From Homalodisca vitripennis (taxonomy: Eukaryota > Arthropoda > Insecta > Hemiptera > Cicadellidae), in the NCBI RefSeq assembly GCF_021130785.1, contig NC_060211.1, positions 21,003,001-21,067,000 on the forward strand: a DNA stretch of 64,000 bases. The letters run 5' to 3'. A program made the translations under genes and the position numbers. Each line of letters opens with the position of its first letter. Position 1 is the first letter of the stretch. The notes under the pieces are model-generated. The model saw nothing but the letters and a program-made list of their open reading frames with translations. It had not been told where the DNA came from and ran no database searches. Positions 13,201 to 24,182 of this stretch are shown here, in pieces.

Positions 13201-13839
13201 AATACATCAGGATTTTAAAAGGCAAAGTATTTGTACTGTCGTCAAAATGAATAATTTTATAGTAGTCTGGACTTTTTTTACAGTCATTTTATCATGTGGA
13301 ACACAAATATTCAATATGGTAAAAAGCAAATTCAGACACATAGTAAATGTTCCCAAAGACTCTGTTTTAAATATGTCTGACAATCATGTGGAACAAAGCC
13401 AGATAAGTAATTAAAGAATAAAAGAAAATTTCTCATAGTTTCTTCTTCTATATCTTACTATTTAAAACAAACATATAATTGAATATCATAAAGACTGAAG
13501 TTGGCACCAATTGGTTGATTAATATTTTTGTGTAGACTAGAAAGGTAAAAAAATCGTTTTAAAATAATTAAATATCTATCGCTACAAATAAACATTAAAA
13601 AAAATGTTTGTGAAAATCTTTCAATAATAATTCCACATTATTTTTTACACTGCATGCATTACTTTACAGAGCATAAAGGATTCTCTATTCTCCTATATTG
13701 TTTAATAAGCCCAGTAATTTTATTCTTGAGTAAAATTAAAATTTTAAAATCTCTGAATTAGTATTATAATTGAGTGTGTAAGAATATAAATGGTGTCTTT
13801 GTTGACTAAATTCACTATTTTTTATTTAACTACTAATCC
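7286..13839. other. Long AT-rich intergenic region
   Basis: About 6.5 kb with no coding exon I can support on either strand. Notable small features are GGCCAC...GTGGCC palindromes at 7510-7600, a GATAA-type purine/TA simple repeat at about 10868-10930, and (TA)-rich runs near 11585-11660. Open frames here (for example 8512-8694 and 10635-10985 minus) are Ile/Leu/Ser-rich translations of AT-rich DNA and are not genes. Confidence 0.55.
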
Positions 13840-14640
13840 GTATTGTATTCAGACCTTGCATGTATGAAGAATGTTTCAATACATGCAGATGAAAGATACA
13901 GAAGATGTGGTCTAAAATGAGACTCTTCTGAGAAAACTAGTGAACTTTATGACGAAGATGCTGCTAGAAAGGCTTTATACGAAAAGCAGAAGAGACAGAT
14001 TGCCATGATGATTTCTTACTTGGGACAGGGGTATCTGGGATTTAAGAGAAACCTGGCAGATAACGACAGAATGGGACCTGTTGGTGGCCATGGTGAGGAC
14101 AGGCTTAAACTTATAGGGTTCCAGAGATATGCCAGGAGAAAAAAGGGATATCAAGCCTTCTCCAGACCTTCTAGATGAAACTGCCGGAGAATGCCTGATC
14201 AATAGTGTGGATGCGGGTGACCAAAGGGTTCAACTGCAAGAGTAACTGCGATGCCCGTCCTTACTCGTACGATGCCTAACTTTGTCTTTGCCTCGCAAAC
14301 ACAACGATGTCAATGAGATTTTCACCTGACACTCACCTCTGTGTAACCAAAGTCTTAAAGATGTTTGTGGGAACTCATAATTTCCATAATTTCATTCCCA
14401 AAATATTAACCAACAGGCCCTCGTATCAGCAGATACACAATGTGGAGACCGCCGTGTTATAGATGACTTGAAGTTCACCGGTTAGAGATTCATGCCGCAA
14501 CAGATCCAAAAATGGTAGATGTGATGATCACCATATTATTACCCACTCCTGGGACCGTGAGAAGCTGGACATTCCCATTGTCCCAGGAATAAGTGTGTTG
14601 CTAGAGGATGTTCACAACAATAGCTCAAATTTTCGTTTCA
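13840..14640. repeat. Unidentified GC-richer block, probably a decayed repeat
   Basis: This stretch is less AT-rich than its surroundings and has codon-like composition in pieces on both strands, but every frame breaks quickly. I could not assign it to a family. A degraded retroelement is the likeliest explanation. A retained exon of another gene is less likely because no clean splice-bounded frame appears. Confidence 0.3.
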
Positions 14641-15270
14641 GTCTAGAGTTTGACTATTATATTTAAAATTTAATTTAGCTGGTCTGAAAATAAGAAAAAA
14701 ATATGAATGGTGAACTATTACATTAAACTTTTTTTAAATATAATTTTTTATTTTCATATAATATTTATGACTTCATACAGCTGGGCTTGTTAAATGACGG
14801 GTTTAAAAGGTATATTTGACTTAAACAAACTAAAACGTGTTTTAAACACAGCTTAACTTAAAATTTCAATGACCAAAATCGAATTATTACTGTCAACATT
14901 AGATTTTTTAGCATTTGGCTCCAATATTGTTTGACGAGAGAATGTACTTTTCTGTTGCAGTTCTGTTATTTTAAATAAATCAAAACAGCCTTGTTTAAAA
15001 TAATTCAAATTCACTTTAAACATAGTTTTATAATACTAAATTCTTCCTTAGTGTCTTCATGGACAAAATTCTGACCACCACTCGCCAGACGTGCCTTGCA
15101 CATATCTTGCACAAATCCGACAGGTGTTTGTGCCTAATAAAATAAATTTTTTTAGTACAATAGTGTATATCACTATTTAAATAATAGTAAAAATAAATCT
15201 TTACAATAATGTCAACAAAACAAATGTACACTGACAGTAACAACAACAACACTGTAGGAATAGAGCGATA
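14641..15270 (-). other. Presumed Reps 3' UTR and downstream flank
   Basis: AT-rich DNA directly after the Reps stop codon. Several minus-strand AATAAA-like hexamers are expected by chance here, so I do not choose a poly(A) site. Confidence 0.4.
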
Positions 15271-15397
15271 TTACGAGTTGAATTGTTCCAACACTGACTG
15301 AAGGGCTACTCTCTCCTCCCGTACCAGGACCAGATCACTGTGTAGTGTAGCACACAATTGTCTCAGGACCTCGTTATGTTCTCTTCGTGTGTCCAGG
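15271..15397 (-). CDS. Reps: Reps terminal coding exon: C-terminal coiled coil
   Basis: After the acceptor (TGTATTGTGCAG) one base completes a Ser codon begun in the 17910-17859 exon. The next 41 codons form a Leu/Glu/Arg-rich heptad-like helix (REHNEVLRQL, then LVLVREERVALQSVLEQF) ending in TAA at 15273-15271. This matches the C-terminal coiled coil of REPS proteins, the part known to contact RalBP1. Residues 436-476 of the inferred 476-aa product. Confidence 0.87.
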
Positions 15398-17858
15398 CTG
15401 CACAATACATTTTAATCAACATTACAGTATACAGTGAGCAATAGCTGATCTCTAAAAACTCTCATGATATTAGCATTACCCAATAGATATTGTTTATGAT
15501 TAATTGATTTCTTACTGATATTTTGCTATTGTAAATTGAAATGAGATCATCAGTTGTATGATTGCGGAGGAATAATTTTTGAATAATAACATTGTAAAAG
15601 AGTTCTGTCTTGTTCTTTTCAAATAGAATTCCTCTACTTACAGAAATGTAAAAAGTGAATGAGAGCGTAGGAAGAAGATAGTGTGTGAAGATTAAGTTAG
15701 TGTGAAATGGTTACTACTATGAACAAGAGAACAAAAATGCTGATAGATTTCAACAGGCCATCTAATTTTACTCGAAAACTATGATAATATCCTGGAGAGA
15801 GTACTTCAACTAATTTATAATAATATCCTAGAGAGAACCCGACTAATTCAAATAGCTTTGTGGATCAAGACCAATCTTTATTATTGCAATTCTTCTTACT
15901 GTTTTATTTACAGGACAACAACATTCTTTTAAGTTTTGAGTGTATAGAAAATAATGTCAAGTTGTAAATTTTCTTAACAGGGTGGCCATTCATAACCACT
16001 TTTCAAAGTCCCGGTTTTCAAGGTTGAAAATTTTTTATTCTCTAGTCCATTTCCAAACCAAATACACAACTGTAATACTGTATTTAACCCTTATGCCCAA
16101 TGCAACAGTGACAGTTTGTCGTCACCAGCTGTATTTTCAGGAAATGCCACAGAGCTGTGGTGCTTTAGCAAATTTCGTTGCTAGCGGTACGCGAGAAATT
16201 CAGGGACGATTTATCACTAACTCCTATTTTAAGCTCCTCAGTTTTTATCTCTGTCTTTCGATTTGTCGACATAACATAGTGTATACCTAATAACGTTCCT
16301 TTCTGTGATGTTTGGAAAATACATGTATCCAATACGGAAAAACAAAGATAATAAATAAATACCAACACAGCGCTACCGTGGAGCAGATTGCAGTCCAGCA
16401 TTGTGGGTCAAAGGTCTACAGTGTATGAACTTTCGGTATGAGACAATAATTTCACTGGTACACAAGGTTGGCCCATCTGATACTTAATCAAATACTTTCA
16501 TCTAAACTCTACTTAATTAATTTATCCTTCTGGGAGAGGGAGGCAAGCCTATGAATACCACGCTATTCGCTACTTCAAAGTAATTTGCACAGAATGAGAG
16601 AATAATTACTTAAATTTAAGTCATAACCTCAATCTTCTCCATTTAAATAATAGAAATGGTATATTATAAAATGAGCTTCCAGAATATATTCCATATATAC
16701 ATAAAAATGCATGGACATATTTTACATTTATAGAGAATCTATTTTGTATAAACAATACAAAGTATGACGTATAGATAAAATAAAAATTAATGATCGCCTG
16801 TTTTTCCGCTGAGCAACTAACGTCCACGCAAGGCACCAACGACAATGGCGTTGACAAATATACACATAGAAATATGCATATCAATTTAAATATTATTAAT
16901 AAATCACGATATTTTGTTACAATGTTTCTAAATAGTTTTTATAGACAAAGAACTACAAAACGCGTTTCACCAAACGATAATCTGCGTACTGCCGTTCATT
17001 TTTGTCCACTAATAGACAGAGCAGACTATCCACAATACGCAAAATAAAAATACTGATTATAGCTAAAATATAATTTGTTAAACTACAGTAGTTTGTTACT
17101 TTGGTTATCTATTTACATTTTTTCATACGGAAAGTACAAAAAAGTTTTAGTAATCGGTAATTTACTAACTACCGATTAGTTGTGAATAGATTTATTCTTT
17201 TTATTCGAGATTCAGCCTCCCCTTATTAGTAGTTGTAATATTGAGAAATCGTGATTTTCCAAGTGTATTTAAGCAGTTCTGTTAGTATCGGAATCAAGTG
17301 AAAAGAACCGCGGTATTGAGTATCAGAAATAATCCATCCCTAGCAAAATTTCCACGGACATAATAAAAATTCACACATATCCACGCATGTTTCTCAGAAT
17401 CCGAAATTCATGCATATTACACGCTTTTCCAGATTTTCATGGTTGGTGATAGCCCTGCTTACAGTCCTACGAAAGTATCGTGGATTTGAATATATTCCAC
17501 TGATGGCCAATACAAGAAGAATGCACCAGAAAGTTATCTGCTACAGAAATTATTTCGTTAGCGGTTTAGTTCACGGTCATTAGAATAAGTACCTAGACAC
17601 CAATACAGAAGAGTACCTTCTACAGTTGCACCCATAATATGAGCACAATTAATGTTATCAACTACTGGCTCCTAAATATTTTGTGCTGGCTTTTAACACA
17701 TTCACGACGTCAGTGTTTTTCCGAACTTTTTTTTATTTGCCATCACATTTTTCAATAATAGTGGCAAAAAACTGTAATCGGTTTTATATGGTGTGAACTA
17801 AAAACCTTAGATGTTATTTAAAAAAACATGTGTTAGAGACAATCCACATTGCTCTTAC
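15398..17858 (-). other. Reps last intron
   Basis: About 2.5 kb of AT-rich DNA. No other exon or identifiable repeat seen; the frames at 15982-16290, 16165-16401 and 16621-17047 have no recognisable protein character. Confidence 0.6.
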
Positions 17859-17910
17859 CTAGGTTCTGATGGCGCGGCTGGCAACTCTCTGAAAGGGGGC
17901 GAACTCCTTT
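17859..17910 (-). CDS. Reps: Reps exon: short Pro/Arg linker
   Basis: A 52-nt exon between an AG acceptor (GTTCCAG) and an excellent donor (CCTAG|GTAAGA). It enters in phase 1 from the FADF exon and leaves with two bases, exactly what the terminal exon needs. It encodes RSSPPFRELPAAPSEP. The exon is too short to be found as an open frame and is supported by its splice sites, GC content and both phase matches. Confidence 0.8.
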
Positions 17911-18465
17911 CTGGAACTTTTTAACAAAATAAAACCAATTATTAGTATTAATGTGCAGTATTTTATAATAAAAAATAATTTCTTTACCTTTAAATACAAG
18001 GGAATTTTCTCTCTATAGACTCCTAGTTCATGTGATTGCCGGAACGAGCGTGCACATGTTCTCCCACCACGTTACACATTAGTTAAAATAACATAACTTA
18101 CGAGTATTAAAACTGATTAAAATTAAGTGAACAGTGATTGTATTTCCCACGAGTATATGAGGAATATATCATAACCTAAAACATCTATAAACGTTAAATT
18201 AAAGTTTTAGCTATCACAAGAGTTCTCTTTTTAAATCTTGGACAGTTTTTTTTGTATTCTACCAAATTTAATATACTTATTGAGAGAGACAATTTGCTAT
18301 ATTAATGATAGTACAATCAATGTGAATTGATATTTATAACCTCTAGTTTTATATCCTGATTTTAAAACAGATATTCGACCTCAATGCAGTATGTATAGAA
18401 TAAGGGTTACACTAGTTTCTAATTTCTAAGATGTTCTGTATAATGGTGTCTGAACTGAAGGTCAC

Positions 18466-18610
18466 CTGGTTTCCTGTAGACCTGGAAAGCTCCGTGAGAC
18501 CGGACTTGCTCGCTCGTGATCTCCGGCGGAAACTGTGTGAAGTCTGCAAATGTTGGCGTTTGCTCCACTTCACCCTCTAATTGTTGGCCGATGTATTTTT
18601 TTGGTGAGGT
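18466..18610 (-). CDS. Reps: Reps exon carrying the FADF motif
   Basis: A 145-nt exon entered in phase 0 through a good polypyrimidine-CAG acceptor and left in phase 1 at CCAG|GTGACC. It encodes YIGQQLEGEVEQ, then TPTFADFTQFPPE and GAFQVYRKP. A FADF motif in this position resembles the short acidic/aromatic motifs of endocytic adaptors. Reading past the donor meets a stop after about 15 codons, so a short alternative end is conceivable, but the phase match to the next exon favours splicing. Confidence 0.8.
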
Positions 18611-19096
18611 CTGTATTGAATAAATGCAATCTTACTACAAGAATCAACCTGACTGCTCATAAAAGATATTCCTATGACTGAAACCATCTTAGAGACTAGT
18701 GTTCTTCTTTTGCATCCAAAAACTTTTTGGATAAGGGATTCAATATTTGTCATGACTTACTTATGATGTTATAATTTTAAATTTTGGCAAGTTTTGGCTG
18801 TTAAAATTAACGACATATATTTTCAAAAGGTTTTTAAAATTTTAGTTTATTAGACAAATAATTTTTGCACACGTTATTGTGACATTTTATTTTTCACTAC
18901 CAATATTGTTAAATAATCAAAAACAAAATTCAATGTTAAACAGACATTCACCTTTAAAAAAAGTAATATCGGTATCGAATAAAGTATTCATTAAAATACT
19001 TACAAAATTCAGAAATTTAAGCTTGAGTATTTAAAATCACGTCATACTATTTTAAACAGCCTAAATTAACAAGTACCGGTAACATTTGTTACTTAC

Positions 19097-19158
19097 CGAA
19101 CCTGGGGATGTTCTAGGAGGGACGACTGGTGGTATGTTAGTTATACTTCCAGTCTTAC
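19097..19158 (-). CDS. Reps: Reps exon: short Pro/Thr linker
   Basis: A 62-nt exon found because the 20182-20061 exon leaves in phase 1 while the FADF exon needs phase 0. The acceptor is TATGTTACAG and the donor is TTCG|GTAAGT. It encodes KTGSITNIPPVVPPRTSPGS. Both phases fit. It is small and of low complexity, so similarity to homologues is not decisive. Confidence 0.75.
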
Positions 19159-20060
19159 CTGTAACATACATCACTCATTTATTAGTTACATATATTTCTA
19201 CTCTTGAAATTAGCTCTTATCCATCTCAATCAAATATTGCCATATTTCTATTGAGGATACTAGTATTAACTAATATTGTTGATGGATAAACAATTAAGTT
19301 TTTAAGGAACACGTTAAGAATGTCTACTTATTTAAAATGATTTATGTAGAAACGTAAAAAAATGTAAAACAGAAAACGGTGATGAAATCAAGAGAGCAAT
19401 TCAATTTACTGAGGAACGAGCAATTCAATTTACTTACGTACAACAGTCTTGAGTTTTCTTTTCGCTTTTAGTTGATACTTACTATAAAGCATCTCGTGTT
19501 TTCTATCAGTGTACAGCAAGGGCCATGGTAAAATGAAAATACATAGCTATACTTCGGACCCTGAAAATTGAACCCTGCATGGCTGCAGACACAAGCAAAA
19601 TAAAAACATTAATCCCAAAAATAACCTCACAAACTCCACTGACTTTTGGTCTATGAGAATTCAAGATTAAACCCATACTATAGGAAAAATTTCTAGACTC
19701 AGAAAATAATCTTTTTCTTTCAATTAATTCCAAGTAACACAAAAAACAATTAACTATCAGTTAATGATAGACATTGTTTTATTTGATTTTTCAGGTCAAA
19801 CATCACACAAAAAACAATTACTTTTCTTCTATAATACTGCTGTGTTGCCAATGTTCACTACCAAAGTGTTTTTTACTCATTTTCATATGACATCTTTCTT
19901 TATTTTCAAATAGATCCTGAATATTGTAAAAATATAACATGTTACCAAGACCCAAAACTACCAAAGAAATGTTTTTGACTGAAGGTGGTTAAATTATTCT
20001 AAGCACAAAAAGCAATAATGATATCTTCCCTAATTCTTGACTATTATTAAGCGTACGCAC

Positions 20061-20182
20061 CCAGCCTGTTCAAATCAAGAGATGAGCTACGGGTGTGGGT
20101 CCGATATGGTCGTGGAGGGGGAGGAGGGGGTGGCTCCTTCTTCTGTAGAGTAGCGGCTGGCAGACTGACTGGTCCAGAGCTC
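20061..20182 (-). CDS. Reps: Reps exon: polyproline and RSSSLDL block
   Basis: A 122-nt exon encoding SGPVSLPAATLQKKE, seven consecutive prolines, then RPYRTHTRSSSLDLNRL. The basic-Ser run followed by SLDLN is a conserved landmark of REPS proteins. The donor G|GTGCGT is used in phase 1. If unspliced the frame would end a few codons on (GAYA then TAA), an alternative C-terminus I consider less likely because three further in-phase exons follow. Polyproline may bind SH3 domains (inference). Confidence 0.87.
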
Positions 20183-20565
20183 CTACACAATATTGGATAA
20201 CAATCAACAGGTGTAAGCATACATTTAATACTGATAAAACATGCACTAATTTATCATGTAAAAGTAAATAACCAATTTTTTTAATGATTTGAAAGTGTGG
20301 TAACTGTATTAATCTATGTGACTTTATGTGTGCAAGAGTTGAAGCAGACACTTGAAATATATTATAACATCATAATAAAAACACAGAAACAATAATAAAA
20401 TAATAATCTAAAACACTATGCTATAATTTTAGTTCCACATTACCCACAGTAGATAGAATAGAATGAAATAGTTTATCGTCCACAAATATTTCAAGGAAAA
20501 ACATAAGCAGCTTAGTACAATTCATGTTAAAATTTATTTATTACCTACTAGCTAAAAAGTAATTT

Positions 20566-21060
20566 TCAGTCTATTGGCTCAATAATAACTCGTTTACTGA
20601 AAAAAAAAGGATTACTTAGCAAGAAAATGTATAGTTTTGATTTAAAAGAACAGTTACTTAATGTTTTCATTTTAATTGACAACTTATTCATTAACCTAGA
20701 TGCAATATAAAAAGGATTTTCTTCACTTTTGCTTAGTCTATGTTGAGATATATTTATAAAATGGTTACTTCTTGTATTGTAAAAGTGGATTTCATTTCTG
20801 AGTACAGTTCTGTTTACATTATTTCTAAGGTATAGCAATCACTGCATTACACAGAGACAAGGCAAAGTGAGAATCTTAAGACATCTAAAGATATCCCTAC
20901 AATGGACAAGCCTTCTTGCTCCGGCAATAACAAGGATATCCTTCTTCTGCATTATAAATACTTCTTCAGCATGGGAAGCTCCACACCATACAAGACCATA
21001 GCAAATATGTGCTTGGAAGATACCAAAATAGGCCATGCGGATGCTGTCCTGATCCAATTA
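20566..21060 (-). pseudogene. CR1/jockey-type LINE reverse transcriptase, C-terminal remnant
   Basis: Two consecutive minus-strand pieces match the tail of a LINE reverse transcriptase. The first (21057-20839) has RMAYFGIFQAHICYGLVWCG and a GARRLVHCRDIFRCLKILTLP block, typical of the post-catalytic thumb region. The second (20838-20566) has NTRSNHFINISQHRLS and ends with a Phe/Leu-rich tail. The catalytic YADD region and 5' parts are missing. It is truncated and split by a stop. Clade within CR1/jockey-like LINEs is not determined. Confidence 0.75.
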
Positions 21061-21539
21061 ACGACATAGGCATTTCAGTGCATAAATGCTTCGACTGAGA
21101 TTACTTTTGAGACCAATTATATGCTGATATCAACAGAGTATTTGCAGTTATGAACATGAACCAACATGGGCAAGCAGTCTGCGTGTACAGCCTCCAGTTG
21201 AACTATATAATTATGCTATGTTGATTGAGCTTACAAATCTTACAACGTGATTAGTTCATTTAAAAATTAGTATAATACACACAGTTTCAAGGAACCTAGC
21301 AGGATGTAGCGAAAGATTTATCACAAAAACGGATGGACAGTCCTTTGGCCTTTTGACCCCAAAATCCATAGAGTTCTTCCTTGGACCAAGTGGAACTTAT
21401 GTATCAAGTTTCAAATCTCTAGACATCATACAGACGGAAGGACAGACAAATGGATTTTAAGAAGGTGCTCCTAAATAATTATGGAAATATTGGTTTTTTT
21501 TACCTGCATAGAAATAAATGCATCTGCATAATATATATG

Positions 21540-21650
21540 AGCAACAGTAAGCTCTAACTACCACGGCTGGATAGCCACTGAACGGAGAAATGCCCTGACA
21601 TCAATACGGCTGTGGTAGTCCTGCCCCTAGTGGCTTCAAAGCGAAACATA
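21540..21650 (-). mobile_element. Mariner 5' end fragment
   Basis: The segment around ACGGCTGGATAGCCACTGAA and GAGAAATGCCCTGACATCA is the reverse complement of the 5' untranslated part of the mariner at 56288-57200 (near 56350-56415) with few differences. No transposase or paired end was found, so this is a fragment of a related copy in opposite orientation. Confidence 0.6.
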
Positions 21651-22205
21651 ATCTACTAGTTTCTGGTTAGCCCTCAAATTTACACATATAATTTTATTTT
21701 TATTGCAAAAACTGTCTACTTTTAATTTATAACTGTGTAATAGATCACCACGTAAACTACTATCTATACAAACAAAACCAAGATATTCTGTTTCACTAAC
21801 ACTAACAATGCACTGAAAAACACCTTGAATCTCACCACCACCAAGTAGTTTGCTGTTTTCTTACAAGACGTCGGCAGCATTAATAATAACAATAATAACT
21901 CTATTTGTAGTATGAATCTGTATAAATCATTAACAATTTAACCCATTCAAGACATTGGACGGGCAGTTTCCGTCCTTCACTTCGCGCGGCACAACGACTA
22001 AAGACGGGCAGCGCCCGTCCGATAGACACGACATCGACGTAGTTGAATATATTGCCGATAGATCGCTGAGGCATTCACATTTGCTGCATATTTTGTTCTC
22101 AATATTCTAGTCTATGTTTTTCTTCTTCTTCGTTGCTGAAAAACATCTGATATTGCCTCAAATCATCTTGGCAAAACAGCTTTCTTTCGTTTGTAAACAG
22201 TCAAG

Positions 22206-22373
22206 ATGGCGTCTCGCGACCGGAAGGATGTGTTCGTAAATTCGGATGATTTTGCGGCTTACGTTGCTAATGTTTTAGATGAAAGTGGTGATGAGGAAAG
22301 TGACAGTGAACAAGATGACATGATACATGAAAATAATGAAATGTCTGATGGTACAAACGATGACATGCAGTGA
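22206..22373 (+). pseudogene. piggyBac transposase N-terminal fragment
   Basis: ATG at 22206 opens 55 codons (MASRDRKDVFVNSDDF, then a very acidic Asp/Glu/Ser stretch) to TGA at 22373. Such acidic starts are typical of piggyBac transposases. The catalytic DDD core that should follow is deleted. Confidence 0.7.
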
Positions 22374-22570
22374 TAATGAAAGTGACGATAACCCACCGGT
22401 ATTCTTTGTGATTTTACGTGGATTGTTGGACGAAATAATTTTAATACAATGCGTTTTACCAGCAATCATGGAATAAATCCTATAATTTTGAGGCAGTTAG
22501 AAGAAAACTGCACTGAATCACATGTGTTCAATCACTTCTGTGACGAAACCTTTAGGGTTCAGGTAACCCT

Positions 22571-22795
22571 TTGGTAGGCCTCCCGCTTGTGGAGAAACAC
22601 CACTCCTTCAAAAAGTTTTGGGGGCATTTTATTGAAAAGATACCTCCAACCACTAAATCCAGGCCCTCAAGAAAATGTAAAGTTTGTGCCTTACAGGGGA
22701 AAAGAAGTGAAACAGTGTACCAATGTAGAAATTTTCATGTTCCACTTCATCTGGAAACATGTTTTGAAGTATTTCAGACCCAAACCAGCTTCTAA
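22571..22795 (+). pseudogene. piggyBac transposase C-terminal Cys-rich fragment
   Basis: The frame reads HFIEKIPPT, then SRPSRKCKVCALQGKRSET and PLHLETCFEVFQT, the usual piggyBac C-terminal sequence with a CxxC...C...C zinc-binding tail. It is joined to the N-terminal fragment with loss of most of the gene between. Confidence 0.75.
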
Positions 22796-23027
22796 AGAAG
22801 TATAATAAACATTTGTAAATAGTGTAAATATTTTATGTATATTTAAAAAAACTAATATTTTGTGTTCATACAATAACAATGAATAACTAAGGTACATTTA
22901 TAATATTCATAGCATGTTATACAGTAAGTGTTATGCAAAGTGCACCTGTTCTTACACGGAAGCATGGAAAATATCCAGTCCTGTAGTCCAAAAATTTTAG
23001 TAATTTATTCAGTCACGAATGGGTTAA

Positions 23028-24182
23028 GGATTTCAGCTAATTGCTAAGATATTGTACACTTTCACCATTCACCCTTTATAAGTACGGTACTCATTTTAAA
23101 CCTGATGTTTTATTATTTGATGCTGAATTATCCATGGAAAAGCAACCTCTGTAATAGGGGAGATGAAGATTGAAGTTGTAATTTTATAGTTGGCAACCCT
23201 GACTCAATGGTAAACAGTGGCTGCACTTAATCGAGCAACTAACGCAGATTTGATTTTCTGCTTCTCTTCTTTGTTTGCGGTGCCAGTCTATAAAGCGTGA
23301 TAGCCTTGAAACTCAACGTCGAGTCTGCTGAATTTCGTCCGGAAACCGGAATTTTTTTTTGCTAATTTAAATGTTACCTAGTGAACTTTTACAGTAATGA
23401 ATAAATTATACTTTGGTGGCTGTTATTCATAATTACAGGCACTCCATGTGGACTGTTGTTTTGGTGATGTACATATGTTTAGACTAAAATAATAGAAGTT
23501 GAAAATATTTTTCACTCTCAGTAAATAATTTGATATGTTTCATACTCACAAGTTTGCTTGTGACTTGCTGTTGCCAGTTACTTTGCACATGGTGTACAGT
23601 AATAAGAGCTTTGCACAATAACATTTTAATTAATCCCTAGAAATTGTAATAAACACATATTATTTTATTTTCATGTAAGAAGAATTTCTCAATTAAAAAT
23701 TAAAATTTTGTAGTGAAGTTTTATTTAATTACAAATGACCACTTTTTACTGACAGTAAGCCTCTGATTTGACTGTTTGGACTGGTTTTCTGTAGTCAGTT
23801 TGAACAGTACTGGCAGTCCTTACTACAGGTCACAGCTTGTCTTGAACTCAATGCCCATTTGTAATCAGCTAGGTTTGTTTACTTTATGATACCTGGTGCA
23901 TCCTTGTCAAGATTAAGGGACTTGACTTGTTTAACTGAAAACCTGATTTCTGACTATGAGTGATTATTTGGACAGAACTTTGTTATCAATATTAATGTGA
24001 AATAAGTAATGCCTGTATTAAATTAAAATAAAGTAATAGCTCACTTAATTGTAAAATATTATTTTGGGAGGCTTTTTTAATTTCTTATTATATTAATGCT
24101 AAACTATTCATCAAGTACAGTGATTGAGTAACATTAATAAAATTAATTCTTCACACACTGGAAATAAACTAAGGTTTATTTC
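23028..24182. other. AT-rich intron DNA upstream of the PWWP ORF
   Basis: No coding sequence seen. A GC-richer patch at 23195-23360 could be the 5' end of the element or retrogene carrying the PWWP ORF, but no terminal repeat could be matched to the 3' side. Confidence 0.35.

Larger units (their letters stand above)
21942..23023 (+). mobile_element. Internally deleted piggyBac element
   Basis: TTAA (21938-21941) precedes CCCATTC, and the inverted GAATGGG is followed by TTAA (23024-23027), the exact target duplication of piggyBac. The element is 1082 bp, under half the usual length. Close to the left end are GC-rich direct/inverted motifs of the GACGGGCAG type. It keeps the start and the end of a transposase gene but lacks the catalytic middle, so it could move only with help. 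Confidence 0.88.

Noticed and set aside
16165..17047. Small frames in the last Reps intron
   Set aside because: Hydrophobic, low-complexity translations of AT-rich DNA with no splice or family support.
18574..18580. Alternative acceptor AATTAG for the FADF exon
   Set aside because: It could accept phase 1 directly from 20061, but it lacks a good pyrimidine tract and the 19097-19158 exon explains all phases better. It may be used in a minor isoform.
20049..20061. Stop codon (GAYA then TAA) as the true end of Reps
   Set aside because: The donor G|GTGCGT and four further exons with matching phases, ending in the expected coiled coil, make splicing more likely.
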